53,505 bases of DNA. It comes from Burkholderiales bacterium (GTDB taxonomy: Bacteria; Pseudomonadota; Gammaproteobacteria; Burkholderiales; Burkholderiaceae_C). Shown here one piece after another: positions 35,865 to 43,937 of this stretch (the stretch's first letter is position 1; each line of letters opens with the position of its first letter). A model generated the notes under the pieces. It was given only the letters and a program-made list of their open reading frames with translations, was not told the origin of the DNA and did no database searches. Where the stretch lies: positions 1-53,505 of the forward strand of contig CANGHK010000035.1 of the NCBI GenBank assembly GCA_947453625.1, read 5' to 3'. The translations under genes and the position numbers were made by a program.

Positions 35865-36821
35865 ATGGAACTGTCGGACATCGATCTGAACCAGTTGGTG
35901 CTGTTTCAGCAATTGATGGTCGAGCGCAGCGTGTCCAAGGTGGCCGAAAGACTGGGCCTGACCCAGCCGGCGGTCAGCAACACGCTGGCCAAGCTGCGCC
36001 GCCAGTTCGGCGACGACTTGTTCGTCAGGACGCCGGCCGGCATGATGCCGACGCCGTTTGCCGAGCAGCTTGCCGAGCCCCTGGGCTATGCGCTGGGCAT
36101 GATCCACGGCGGCCTGAACCAGCACAGCCGCTTCGACCCTGCCAGCGTCAAGCGCTCGTTCACGGTCGGCATGACCGACATCGGCGAGATCGTTTTCCTG
36201 CCGACACTCGTCGAGCGCCTGCGCCAGCAAGCCCCTGGCGTGTCACTCAGCACGGTGCGCACCACGGCGACGACCCTGCGCGACGACATGGAAGCCGGTA
36301 AGGTGGACCTGGCCATCGGCCTGCTGCCGCAGCTCAAGGCGGGCTTCTTCCAGCGCAGATTGTTTCGGCAGCGCTATGTCTGCCTGTTCAGGAAGGGCCA
36401 TTCGCTGGACCGCCAGGGCATGTCGGTGGCGGATTTCCAGTTGGCCGAGCACTTGATCATCGTCTCGGCCGGCACCGGCCACGGCAAGGTCGACGAACTG
36501 ATCCGGCGCGCCGGGGTCGACCGCAGCGTGTGCCTGACCATCCCGCACTACGTCAGCGTGGGCCATCTGCTGCGGCGCTCGGACATGGTGGCCACGGTGA
36601 CCGAGCGCCTGGCCGAAAGCCTGGTCCAACCCTTCGACCTCGCCTTCCGGCCGCACCCGGTCGACTTGCCAGAGATCGCCATCAACCTTTTCTGGCACGC
36701 CAAGGTGCACCGCTCGCCCGCCCACCAGTGGCTGCGCGGACTGGTCTTCGACCTGTTCGGCGAAGACACGGCGCCCAGGCCGCCCAACCCGCCCGCCAAG
36801 ACGCCAGGCGCGCCAGTCTGA
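35865..36821 (+). CDS. nagR: NagR/NahR-like LysR-family regulator
   Basis: A 318-residue LysR regulator. The HTH is in VSKVAERLGLTQPAVSNTLAKLRRQFGDDLF with the sequence LFVRTPAGMMPTPFAE. The effector domain has TVGMTDIGEIVFLP, AIGLLPQLKAGFFQRRLFRQ, VSAGTGHGKVDE and LPEIAINLFWHAK, all characteristic of NahR/NagR, which activate the divergent operon in response to salicylate. The C-terminal 20 residues are Pro-rich and extra. It reads away from nagAa, with 98 bp shared between them, the classical arrangement. Confidence 0.92.
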   Translation: MELSDIDLNQLVLFQQLMVERSVSKVAERLGLTQPAVSNTLAKLRRQFGDDLFVRTPAGMMPTPFAEQLAEPLGYALGMIHGGLNQHSRFDPASVKRSFTVGMTDIGEIVFLPTLVERLRQQAPGVSLSTVRTTATTLRDDMEAGKVDLAIGLLPQLKAGFFQRRLFRQRYVCLFRKGHSLDRQGMSVADFQLAEHLIIVSAGTGHGKVDELIRRAGVDRSVCLTIPHYVSVGHLLRRSDMVATVTERLAESLVQPFDLAFRPHPVDLPEIAINLFWHAKVHRSPAHQWLRGLVFDLFGEDTAPRPPNPPAKTPGAPV

Positions 36822-36897
36822 GCCCTGTCGGCCTTGCTGCGGTGTCGCGGCCGGGCTCGGTGCGGTGCCGGCACCGAAGGCCGCTACCATCAGGCCG

Positions 36898-37824
36898 ATG
36901 AACGCTATCCTGGATGACCTGAACCGCAAATACGTCTCGCGCACGCCGCACATGCACGAGATCGGCGCCCGCATAACCGCGGTCGACAGCGCGCGCGGAT
37001 CGATGACGATGCCGGCCCGGCCGGAATGGGTGGGCGAACCGGTGCGCGGGCTGCTGCACCCTGGCGTCCTGACGGTGCTGGCCGACTCGACCTGCGGGCT
37101 GGCGGTGGGCGCGGCGCTGACCGCGCGCGTGCCCTATGCCACGCTGGACCTGCGCATGGACTACCTGCGCGTGGCCAGCCCGGGGCATGAGGTGCACTGC
37201 GACGCGCACTGCTACCGGATCACGCGCAACGTCGCTTTCGTGCGCGGCGAGGTCTGGCAACGCCAGCGCGACGAGCCTATCGCAGTGGTGCAGGCGTCGT
37301 TCATGCTCTCGACGCCCGCGGGATCGCGCCAGCCGCAGCCGGCCCCGCCCGAGGCGGCTCAGCCCGCGGTGGACCGGCCCTGGCAGCCGCCGGCCGCCAG
37401 CGAGGCGGTGCTGGCCGGCAGCCCGATTCCCTATGTGGAGTTCCTGGGCATACGCGTGGCGCCAGGCGCCGAGGCCCCGCTGTTCCGCCTGCCGTTCCAG
37501 GACATGCTGATCGGCAACCCCCGGCTGCCGGCGCTGCACGGCGGCGTGATCGCTGGCTTCGCCGAGACCGCCGCCACGCTGCACCTGATCCGCACCCTGC
37601 AGGGCGCCAAATCGCCCAAGTGCATCGATTTCTCCATCGACTACCTGCGGGCCGGCCGTCCCGAGGAGACCTTCGCCGACTGCACCGTGGTGCGGGTGGG
37701 GGCGCGCGCTGCGCTGGTGCAGGTGCGCTGCTGGCAGCGGGGACCGGATTACCCGATCGCGGTGGCCCGCGGGCATTTCCTGCTGTCGGCTGCCGCGGCC
37801 AACGCGGAAGATTCGGCCCGGTGA
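36898..37824 (+). CDS. double-hotdog acyl-CoA thioesterase-like protein
   Basis: A 308-residue protein with two PaaI/4HBT-type hotdog domains, about residues 10-145 and 170-300, joined by a Pro/Ala-rich linker. Domain 1 has GLLHPGVLTVLADSTCGLA and TLDLRMDYLR; domain 2 has PALHGGVIAGFAETAAT and CIDFSIDYLRAG. The conserved HGG plus the acidic residue on the following helix suggests thioesterase activity, best preserved in domain 2. ATG 36898 is the second of two in-frame candidates. The substrate is unknown; an aryl- or acyl-CoA is likely. Its stop is part of a 9-bp repeat array. Confidence 0.8.
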   Translation: MNAILDDLNRKYVSRTPHMHEIGARITAVDSARGSMTMPARPEWVGEPVRGLLHPGVLTVLADSTCGLAVGAALTARVPYATLDLRMDYLRVASPGHEVHCDAHCYRITRNVAFVRGEVWQRQRDEPIAVVQASFMLSTPAGSRQPQPAPPEAAQPAVDRPWQPPAASEAVLAGSPIPYVEFLGIRVAPGAEAPLFRLPFQDMLIGNPRLPALHGGVIAGFAETAATLHLIRTLQGAKSPKCIDFSIDYLRAGRPEETFADCTVVRVGARAALVQVRCWQRGPDYPIAVARGHFLLSAAAANAEDSAR

Positions 37825-37847
37825 CCCTGGTCACCCTGGTCACCCTT
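37821..37847. repeat. 9-bp tandem array (GTCACCCTG, 3 units) at the thioesterase stop
   Basis: GTGACCCTG, GTCACCCTG, GTCACCCTT. The first unit contains the TGA stop codon (37822-37824). Each outer unit differs by one base from the middle one. Confidence 0.75.
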
Positions 37848-37891
37848 GAACAGGCGGTGCAGGCGCGGCCTGCGCCCCCGACAATCCGGGC

Positions 37892-38350
37892 ATGAGAACC
37901 TGGTTCATCTATCTGGCCGTGATCGCCGCGCTTGGCGCGGTGACCTGGGGCAGCGATGCCATCACCCTGCAGGGTGAACGAACGGTCTACACCGCCGACT
38001 GCGTCCAGGGGTCTGGGCCGGGCCAGTGGCAAGGCAGGCTGTGCAGCGGTCGGCTGGCCGCCGGTGACCGCTTCAGGTTCCGCGCGCTCAAGCCGCACCG
38101 CGAGGTGATCTTCTGGACCGTGGGCTCGGCCGAGCCGTCGGGCAAGTTCACCGATTGCCAGATCGAGGATGGCCGCAACTGGCTGTGCAAGCCCAACGCC
38201 GATGCGCGGCGCACCATCACCTTGCAGATGGCCCACGGCAGCCCGGTGCCCGATGCCAGCGGCCAGGCGCGCGCCTTCCACGCGGTGTCCAAGACGCGCT
38301 GGTGGTTGATCAAGGCCGGCCTTCCGCTGGGCAACACGGCGGGCGGCTGA
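37892..38350 (+). CDS. small membrane-anchored or exported protein of unknown function
   Basis: A 152-residue protein with one N-terminal hydrophobic segment (TWFIYLAVIAALGAVTWGSD) and a periplasmic part with four cysteines (TADCVQGSG, GRLCSGRL, TDCQIED, WLCKPN) spaced as two likely disulfides. RFRALKPHREVIFWTVGS and a C-terminal TRWWLIKAGLPLG complete it. I do not recognise a family. It is on the same strand as the thioesterase gene, 67 bp downstream. Confidence 0.7.
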   Translation: MRTWFIYLAVIAALGAVTWGSDAITLQGERTVYTADCVQGSGPGQWQGRLCSGRLAAGDRFRFRALKPHREVIFWTVGSAEPSGKFTDCQIEDGRNWLCKPNADARRTITLQMAHGSPVPDASGQARAFHAVSKTRWWLIKAGLPLGNTAGG

Positions 38351-38387
38351 GCCGCTGGGCTCGGCGCCGATGTCTTGCAGGCAGGCG

Positions 38388-39041
38388 CTACCGGCCGAGC
38401 ATGGCGATCAGGCTGGCCAGATGCGTCAACGACGCCGCCAGCGCCAGCGCCAGCGCCACCCACAGGCGCGGCCCCAGCGCGAAGGCCGCCACCACCTGGG
38501 TCGGGAACGAGAAGGTCGTGGCCGTGGCCGCGGTCTTGAACGGGTGGGCCTGGCGCAAGCCGGGGTCGAAAGCCAGCTTCATCATGTCGCGCCGGCTGCG
38601 GTAGCGCATCGCGCCGACGAGATGCCAGCCCGGGTCGGGCGGCGTGTTCCACGAGTCGACATAACCGCCCACCTTGCGCAGCGCCATCATCGGGTGGCCG
38701 CCATGGCGCAACAGCGCCGGCAGGAAGCCGCCGACATAGCGGCGCAACAGCACCGGTGCCGGCGTGGGCACGCCAGTCTCGGGGTGCGGCACGGCTTGCG
38801 GGTGCAGGCCCACCAGGTTGCTCATGATGAACTCGCGGCCATCGTCGGCCTCGAGAAAAGCCCGCAACACCGCCAGGTCGGTGTGGCCCCCGCCCGGCGC
38901 CCGGGTCAACTCAGCCGCCGCTGCCATGATCGCCTCGACCTCGGCCGGCTTGAGCGGCCCGCGCCAGTTGTCGTACCACAGCCTGAACACCAGGTAGAGC
39001 GCCAGCGCCGCCGGCCAGGCCCACCAGGCGCCGGCGCTCAT
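38388..39041 (-). CDS. membrane protein of unknown function with a DUF1330-like region
   Basis: A 217-residue protein with a hydrophobic segment at each end (WWAWPAALALYLVFRLWYD, and VALALALAASLTHLASLIAM). The middle reads REFIMSNLVGLHPQA, GGHPMMALRKVGGYVDSWN and AMRYRSRRDMMKLAFDP, the pattern of dimeric alpha/beta-barrel proteins of the DUF1330/EthD kind. Function unknown. ATG 39041 overlaps, in ATGA form, the stop of a 29-codon frame upstream. Convergent with the previous gene. Confidence 0.6.
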   Translation of the reverse strand: MSAGAWWAWPAALALYLVFRLWYDNWRGPLKPAEVEAIMAAAAELTRAPGGGHTDLAVLRAFLEADDGREFIMSNLVGLHPQAVPHPETGVPTPAPVLLRRYVGGFLPALLRHGGHPMMALRKVGGYVDSWNTPPDPGWHLVGAMRYRSRRDMMKLAFDPGLRQAHPFKTAATATTFSFPTQVVAAFALGPRLWVALALALAASLTHLASLIAMLGR

Positions 39042-39127
39042 CGGCGCGCCCCCAGGCCCGCGGCCGGCACCGCCAGCGTCATCGCCATTCCCATCGCCTG
39101 CGCAGTGTTCATCGTCGTGATCCTCAT
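39038..39127 (-). CDS. possible 29-residue peptide coupled to the DUF1330-like gene
   Basis: An ATG at 39127 opens a frame MRITTMNTAQAMGMAMTLAV and ends with TGA overlapping the next ATG by 4 bp. The peptide is Met- and Ala-rich and hydrophobic. Coupling by overlap suggests it is translated, but 29 codons in high-GC DNA can arise by chance and no clear ribosome site is visible. Confidence 0.3.
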   Translation of the reverse strand: MRITTMNTAQAMGMAMTLAVPAAGLGARR

Positions 39128-39219
39128 GGGCAGCCACTGTAGGTGGGTTCCATGGGCCGCGCCGGCCGCTAGCACGAAACCGCCTACGATGCGCCTGCCC
39201 AGCTCTTGATCGACTCCCC

Positions 39220-39894
39220 ATGACCCTGAACGACGACTTTTCGATACGCATCGTGGCCCGCGCGGCCGACGCGGCCTGGACGCCTTCGCCGCAGCCCGGC
39301 GTAGCCCGCCGCATGCTCGACCGGGTGGGCGGCGAAGTGGCCCGCGCCACCAGCATCGTGCGCTATGCGCCCGGCGCCCGCTTCGACCGCCATGCGCACG
39401 ACGGGGGTGAAGAAATCCTGGTGCTCGAGGGCGTGTTCTCGGACGAGAGCGGCGACCATGCCGCGGGCAGCTACCTGCGCAACCCGCCCGGCAGCGCCCA
39501 CGCCCCGTTCTCGCGCGAGGGCTGCCTGCTGTTCGTCAAGCTGCGGCAGTTTGCACCCGACGACCTGGCCAGCGTGCGGCACGACACCAGAAGCCTGCCG
39601 TGGCGGCAAGGCCTGGTGCCCGGCTTGTCGGTGATGCCGCTGCACGCCCATGACGGCGTCGACACGGCGCTGGTGCGCTGGGCGCCGAACACCCGCTTCA
39701 ACGCCCATGTGCACCCGGGCGGTGAGGAGATCCTGGTGCTGGACGGCGTGTTCAGCGATGACGCCGGCGACTACCCGGCCGGTACCTGGCTGCGCAGCCC
39801 GCGCTGGAGCCGGCACGCGCCGTTTACCGGCCCGGAAGGCGCGCTGATCCTCGTCAAGGTCGGCCACCTGGGCGCGGATTTCGGGGCGGGGTGA
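39220..39894 (+). CDS. bicupin (ChrR-type cupin) protein
   Basis: A 224-residue protein built of two similar cupin domains. Each has the metal-binding pattern: FDRHAHDGGEEILVLEGVFS then GSYLRNPPGSAHAP in domain 1, and FNAHVHPGGEEILVLDGVFS then GTWLRSPRWSRHAP in domain 2. This is the ChrR_Cupin family, in which zinc or another metal is bound by three His and a Glu. In ChrR the domain is fused to an anti-sigma factor; here there is no such part. The internal repeat shows recent domain duplication. The role is unknown; it lies 113 bp upstream of the sox genes on the same strand. Confidence 0.8.
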   Translation: MTLNDDFSIRIVARAADAAWTPSPQPGVARRMLDRVGGEVARATSIVRYAPGARFDRHAHDGGEEILVLEGVFSDESGDHAAGSYLRNPPGSAHAPFSREGCLLFVKLRQFAPDDLASVRHDTRSLPWRQGLVPGLSVMPLHAHDGVDTALVRWAPNTRFNAHVHPGGEEILVLDGVFSDDAGDYPAGTWLRSPRWSRHAPFTGPEGALILVKVGHLGADFGAG

Positions 39895-40007
39895 GCGGCT
39901 GGGTGGGTCAAGGTAAGCTCGGCGGCGTGCGCGGGTTGGCGCCCGTCACGCACCCGTCGCCGGCCGGTATGGCGTTATTGCGGTATTGAATCCCCAGGAG
40001 AAACACC

Positions 40008-40319
40008 ATGGCAGACCCGATGCGCATACGCGCCCAAGCCGCTGGCGACAAGGCCATCGTGCGCGTGCTGATGGCCCACGAGATGGAGACCGGCTTGCGC
40101 AAGGACGCGGCCGGCAAGACCATCCCGGCCTGGCATATCCAGGAGGTCAGCGCGCAACTCAACGGCAAGACCGTGATGACGGCGCAATGGGGGCCGTCGA
40201 TCGCGAAGAACCCCTTCCTGCAGTTCAATGTCAAGGGCGCGAAGGCTGGCGACAAGATAAGCATCAGCTGGGTCGACAACCGCGGCGACAAGCGCAGCGA
40301 CGAAGCCACGGTGACGTGA
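40008..40319 (+). CDS. soxZ: SoxZ, subunit of the sulfur-carrier SoxYZ
   Basis: A 103-residue immunoglobulin-fold protein: MRIRAQAAGDKAIVRVLMAH, EMETGLRKDAAGKTIPAWHI, and NPFLQFNVKGAKAGDKISIS. SoxZ forms a dimer with SoxY, on whose C-terminal cysteine the sulfur substrate is carried. No signal peptide, as usual (it is exported with SoxY through Tat). The AGGAG site lies before ATG 40008. Normally soxY is immediately upstream; here the 113 bp upstream hold no gene. Confidence 0.95.
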   Translation: MADPMRIRAQAAGDKAIVRVLMAHEMETGLRKDAAGKTIPAWHIQEVSAQLNGKTVMTAQWGPSIAKNPFLQFNVKGAKAGDKISISWVDNRGDKRSDEATVT

Positions 40320-40378
40320 GCGCGCGGCGCTGACCCGGCCACCCCCGCCACAGCAGACCCAGAACCCCGAGCCGACCC

Positions 40379-41173
40379 ATGCGTTATTTTTTGATCACCG
40401 GCGCGCTGCTGCTGGCCGGCACGGCGGCGGCGCAGCAGAAGTCGACCGCCGAAGCCATCGCGCAATACCGCGCGATGCTGGCCGACGACAACCCGGCCGA
40501 GCTGTTCGAAGCCCGGGGCGAAGCCGCCTGGAAGACCCCGCGCGGGCCGAAGAACGCCTCGCTGGAGCGCTGCGACCTGGGCCAGGGGCCGGGGGTCGTC
40601 CGCGGCGCGTTCGTCGAGTTGCCGCGCTATTTCGCCGACACCGGCCGGGTGCAGGATCTCGAATCGCGGTTGCTCACCTGCCTGGAACGGCTGCAGGGCT
40701 GGGATGCGGTGGCGATCGCCAACACGCCCTTCGGCCAGGGCGAGCAGCGCACCCTGGAAGGGCTGACGGCCTGGATCTCGGCGGCGTCGCGCGGCATGGC
40801 GTTCAAGCTGCCGCAAGACCATGCCGACGAGCGCAAGACCTATCAGCTGGGCAAGCGGGCGTTCTTCTACCGCGCCGGCCCCTACGATTTTTCCTGTGCG
40901 TCGTGCCACGGCCAGCCCGACAAGCGCATCCGCCTGCAGGAACTGCCCGACCTGACCCGCAACCCGGGCAACGGCATAGGCTTCGCGGCCTGGCCGGCTT
41001 ACCGGGTGAGCAACGGCGAGCTGTGGAGCTTGCAGCGCCGGCTCAACGACTGTTTCCGCCAGCAGCGCTTTCCCTACCCCGGCTATGGCTCGGAGGTGAC
41101 GATCGCGCTCGGCGTCTACATGGGCGTCAACGCCCAGGGTGCGGCATCTGCCGCGCCGGCCCTCAAGCGCTGA
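40379..41173 (+). CDS. soxA: SoxA, c-type cytochrome subunit of the SoxAX complex
   Basis: A 264-residue periplasmic cytochrome with a signal peptide (LITGALLLAGTAAAQ). There is one CxxCH haem motif (FSCASCHGQPD) and the catalytic cysteine ligand in LNDCFRQQRFPYPG. The N-terminal half has two cysteines (LERCDLG, LLTCLERL) in place of a second haem site, so this is the mono-haem class, probably with a disulfide there. With SoxX it couples thiosulfate to SoxYZ. It follows soxZ by 59 bp. Confidence 0.95.
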   Translation: MRYFLITGALLLAGTAAAQQKSTAEAIAQYRAMLADDNPAELFEARGEAAWKTPRGPKNASLERCDLGQGPGVVRGAFVELPRYFADTGRVQDLESRLLTCLERLQGWDAVAIANTPFGQGEQRTLEGLTAWISAASRGMAFKLPQDHADERKTYQLGKRAFFYRAGPYDFSCASCHGQPDKRIRLQELPDLTRNPGNGIGFAAWPAYRVSNGELWSLQRRLNDCFRQQRFPYPGYGSEVTIALGVYMGVNAQGAASAAPALKR

Positions 41174-41183
41174 AGGTGGACCG

Positions 41184-41864
41184 ATGAAGAACTCCCGGAC
41201 AGTGGTGTTGGCCCGTTGTCGGGCGGCCGCAGCCGCAGCGGTGGCCGCTTTGCTGGTCGCGGGCTGCGCTTCGACGTCGACCACGACCACGCCCGACGAC
41301 GACGCGCGGCTGGCGCGGATGATGGCCGGCTCGTTCCGCGACGAGGGCATCGCCAAGATCGACCGCTTGCAGCAGGACGGCGCCAACGCGGCCTGCTCGC
41401 AGGCACAGGGCGGCAGCCCGCCCGAGGACGTGGCCGGCGCGATCCGCCAGGCCGCGCTGGCGAGCGTGCGCCTGCCCGCCGATGGCAAGTTCATCGGCGA
41501 CTGGCGCGAGGGCGAGAAGCTGGCGCAGAACGGCCGCGGCATGACCTGGACCGACAAGTCGGCGGCCACCGCGGCCAATGGCGGCAACTGCTACAACTGC
41601 CACCAGATCAGCCCGGCCGAGATCGCCTTTGGCACGCTGGGCCCCAGCCTCTACCGCTACGGCAAGTCGCGCGGCATCACCGACCCGGACAGCGCCGCGG
41701 CCAGGCCGGTGGTCGAGTACACCTGGACCAAGCTGTGGAACGCGAAGGCCTTCAACGCCTGCTCGGGCATGCCGCGCTTCGGCCATGGCGGCTTGCTCGA
41801 CGAGCGCCAGTTGAAGGACTTGATGGCGCTGATTCTGGACCCGAAGTCGGTCGCCAACCAGTGA
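41184..41864 (+). CDS. soxX: SoxX, c-type cytochrome subunit of the SoxAX complex, lipoprotein-like
   Basis: A 226-residue cytochrome. The N-terminus carries a lipobox (ALLVAGCAS), so the mature protein should be lipid-anchored, unlike soluble SoxX. The haem site is GGNCYNCHQ and the Met ligand is in CSGMPRFG. A roughly 100-residue region of DDDARLARMMAGSF type before the haem domain makes it longer than the usual SoxX. It follows soxA by 10 bp and precedes soxB by 18 bp. Confidence 0.93.
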   Translation: MKNSRTVVLARCRAAAAAAVAALLVAGCASTSTTTTPDDDARLARMMAGSFRDEGIAKIDRLQQDGANAACSQAQGGSPPEDVAGAIRQAALASVRLPADGKFIGDWREGEKLAQNGRGMTWTDKSAATAANGGNCYNCHQISPAEIAFGTLGPSLYRYGKSRGITDPDSAAARPVVEYTWTKLWNAKAFNACSGMPRFGHGGLLDERQLKDLMALILDPKSVANQ

Positions 41865-41882
41865 GCCCTTAGGGCGTAGGTC

Positions 41883-43625
41883 GTGAGCCTGTCCCGGCGC
41901 GAGTTCCTGCAGGTGCTGGGCGCGGCGTCGGCCGCTGGCCTGAGCCTGGGCCGGTTTGCCCACGCCGATGCGGCCACCGCCCAGCAAGGCCTGTACGACC
42001 TGCCCGGCTTCGGCAATGTGTCGCTGCTGCACATGACCGACTGCCATGCCCAGTTGCTGCCGGTGCATTACCGCGAGCCCGGCGTCAACATCGGCGTGGC
42101 CGGCATGCGCGACCGGCTGCCGCACTTGGTGGGCGACGCGCTGCTGAAAGCCACCGGCCTGCAGCCGGGCAGCGCGCAGGCCTTCGCCCACAGCGGGGTC
42201 GACTTCGAACAGGCGGCGCGGCGCTATGGCCGGCTGGGCGGCTTTGCCCAGCTGGCGACGCTGGTCCGGCAGATCAAGGCCAGCCGGCCCGGCGCGCTGC
42301 TGCTGGACGGCGGCGACAGCTGGCAGGGATCGGCCACCGCGCTGTGGACGGGCGCGCAGGACATGGTCGACGCCTGCAAGCTGCTGGGCGTGGACGTGAT
42401 GACCGGCCACTGGGAATTCACCCACGGCATGGAGCGGGTGACGCAGATCGTCGACCAGGACTTCAAGGGCCGCATCGACTTCGTGGCGCAGAACGTCAAG
42501 ACGCAAGACTTCGGCGACCCGGTCTTCAAGCCCTATGTCCTCAAGGCGGTCAACGGGGTGCAGGTGGCCATCATCGGCCAGGCCTTTCCCTACACGCCGA
42601 TCGCCAACCCGCGTTACCTGGTGGCCGACTGGAGCTTCGGCATCCAGGAAGAAAACCTCCAGCGCATGGTGGATCAGGCGCGCGCCAAGGGCGCAGCGGT
42701 GGTGGTGCTGCTGTCGCACAACGGCATGGACGTCGATTTGAAGCTGGCCAGCCGGCTGCGCGGCCTGGACGCCATCTTCGGCGGCCACACCCACGACGGC
42801 ATGCCGGTGGCCGTGCCCGTGGCCAACGCCGGCGGCCAGACGCTGGTCACCAATGCGGGCAGCCACGGCAAGTTCCTGGGCGTGATGGATTTCGACGTCA
42901 AGGGCGGCCGGGTGGCCGACTTCCGCTACCGGCTGCTGCCGGTTTTCGCCAACCAGCTGGTGGCCGACCCGGCGATGGCGGCGCTGATCGCCCGGGTCCG
43001 CCAGCCTTACGCGGCCAGGCTGGGCGAGACCCTGGCCATCACCGACGGCCTGCTGTACCGGCGCGGCAACTTCAACGGCAGCTGGGACCAGCTGGTCTGC
43101 GACGCCTTGATGGAGGTGCAGGGCGCCGAGATCGCCTTCTCGCCCGGCTTCCGCTGGGGCACGACGCTGCTGCCCGGCGACGCCATCACACGCGAATTGA
43201 TGATGGACCAGTTGGCCATCACCTACCCGCAGGCCAGCGTCAGCGAGATGACCGGCGAGGCGATCAAGGCGGTGCTGGAGGACGTGGCCGACAACCTGTT
43301 CAACCCCGACCCCTACCTGCAGCAGGGCGGTGACATGGTGCGCGTGGGCGGGCTGGCCTACCGCTGCGCGCCGGCGGAAAGCATGGGCAGGCGCATCAGC
43401 GACCTGCGGCTGGCCGGCCGGCCGCTGGACGCCGACCGCAAGTACAAGGTGGCCGGCTGGGCGTCGGTCAGCGAGGCGGCGCGCACGGCGCCCGGCAGCC
43501 AGCCGGTCTGGGACGTCGTCGAGGGCTGGCTCAAGTCCCAGCCTGGCGGGCATGTCGGGCCGCGCCGCATCAACACGCCGACCCTGCTGGGCGTGCAGGG
43601 CAACGCCGGCATCGCCAGCGACTGA
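41883..43625 (+). CDS. soxB: SoxB, thiosulfohydrolase
   Basis: A 580-residue dinuclear-manganese hydrolase of the 5-nucleotidase fold that removes sulfate from the SoxY-bound thiosulfonate. A Tat signal is present (SRREFLQVLG). Metal motifs are LLHMTDCHAQL, LLDGGDSWQGS, GHWEFTHG, LLSHNGMDVD and GGHTHDGMP. Start GTG 41883. It is the last sox gene in the window; its stop codon starts an octamer repeat array. soxCD, soxY and a regulator are absent here. Confidence 0.96.
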   Translation: MSLSRREFLQVLGAASAAGLSLGRFAHADAATAQQGLYDLPGFGNVSLLHMTDCHAQLLPVHYREPGVNIGVAGMRDRLPHLVGDALLKATGLQPGSAQAFAHSGVDFEQAARRYGRLGGFAQLATLVRQIKASRPGALLLDGGDSWQGSATALWTGAQDMVDACKLLGVDVMTGHWEFTHGMERVTQIVDQDFKGRIDFVAQNVKTQDFGDPVFKPYVLKAVNGVQVAIIGQAFPYTPIANPRYLVADWSFGIQEENLQRMVDQARAKGAAVVVLLSHNGMDVDLKLASRLRGLDAIFGGHTHDGMPVAVPVANAGGQTLVTNAGSHGKFLGVMDFDVKGGRVADFRYRLLPVFANQLVADPAMAALIARVRQPYAARLGETLAITDGLLYRRGNFNGSWDQLVCDALMEVQGAEIAFSPGFRWGTTLLPGDAITRELMMDQLAITYPQASVSEMTGEAIKAVLEDVADNLFNPDPYLQQGGDMVRVGGLAYRCAPAESMGRRISDLRLAGRPLDADRKYKVAGWASVSEAARTAPGSQPVWDVVEGWLKSQPGGHVGPRRINTPTLLGVQGNAGIASD

Positions 43626-43676
43626 GAGGCTGAGAGGCTGAGAGGCTGAGAGGCTGAGAGGCTGAGAGGCTGAGAG
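43623..43676. repeat. octanucleotide tandem array (TGAGAGGC, 6.75 units) starting at the soxB stop
   Basis: Six perfect copies of TGAGAGGC plus TGAGAG, followed by five T residues. The first TGA is the soxB stop. A reverse-complementary copy, CTCTCAGCCTCT, lies at 43814-43825, so the array can pair with it and close a loop of about 140 nt. Eight-bp units put TGA in all three frames. Confidence 0.95.
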
Positions 43677-43701
43677 TTTTTCGATCATGCCCGCTCACCA
43701 C

Positions 43702-43788
43702 GCCAAAACGCACCCGCTCGTCGTTGCAAATGCTCGCCATAGCCCGGGCTATGTCTGCGCTTTGCGCCTAGATCGAGCACGTTTTGGC
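43702..43788. repeat. intergenic palindromic element
   Basis: GCCAAAACG (43702-43710) is the reverse complement of CGTTTTGGC (43780-43788), and between them lies the 14-bp palindrome ATAGCCCGGGCTAT (43740-43753). The whole 87-bp unit can fold as one long hairpin. The remaining 312 bp between soxB and the next gene (43626-43937) contain only this and the array. It resembles a REP-like repeat, but only one copy is in the window. Confidence 0.65.
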
Positions 43789-43937
43789 ACCTTGCTCGGT
43801 CACGCTCGAATTTCTCTCAGCCTCTGAGGGGTGTGGCACGGCGGTCCGCCAAGTGATGGCCGGGATTGCGCCAGACCGCGCTGCGGCGCCGGCGCAGCGC
43901 TGATCAGGCGACCCGATGCATCAGACCACCCGACGCA

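Noticed and set aside
30990-36821. genomic island carrying the nag genes inserted at tRNA-Ser
   Set aside because: The position next to a tRNA is suggestive, but there is no integrase, no repeat of the tRNA 3-prime end further right, and no obvious composition change.
43623-43676. CRISPR-like array
   Set aside because: Units of 8 bp directly adjoin each other with no spacers, and no cas gene is present.
41163-43688. 841-codon open frame antisense to soxX and soxB
   Set aside because: Same composition effect; it even reads through the octamer repeats as a repeated SASQPLSL segment. The sox genes on the plus strand are unmistakable.
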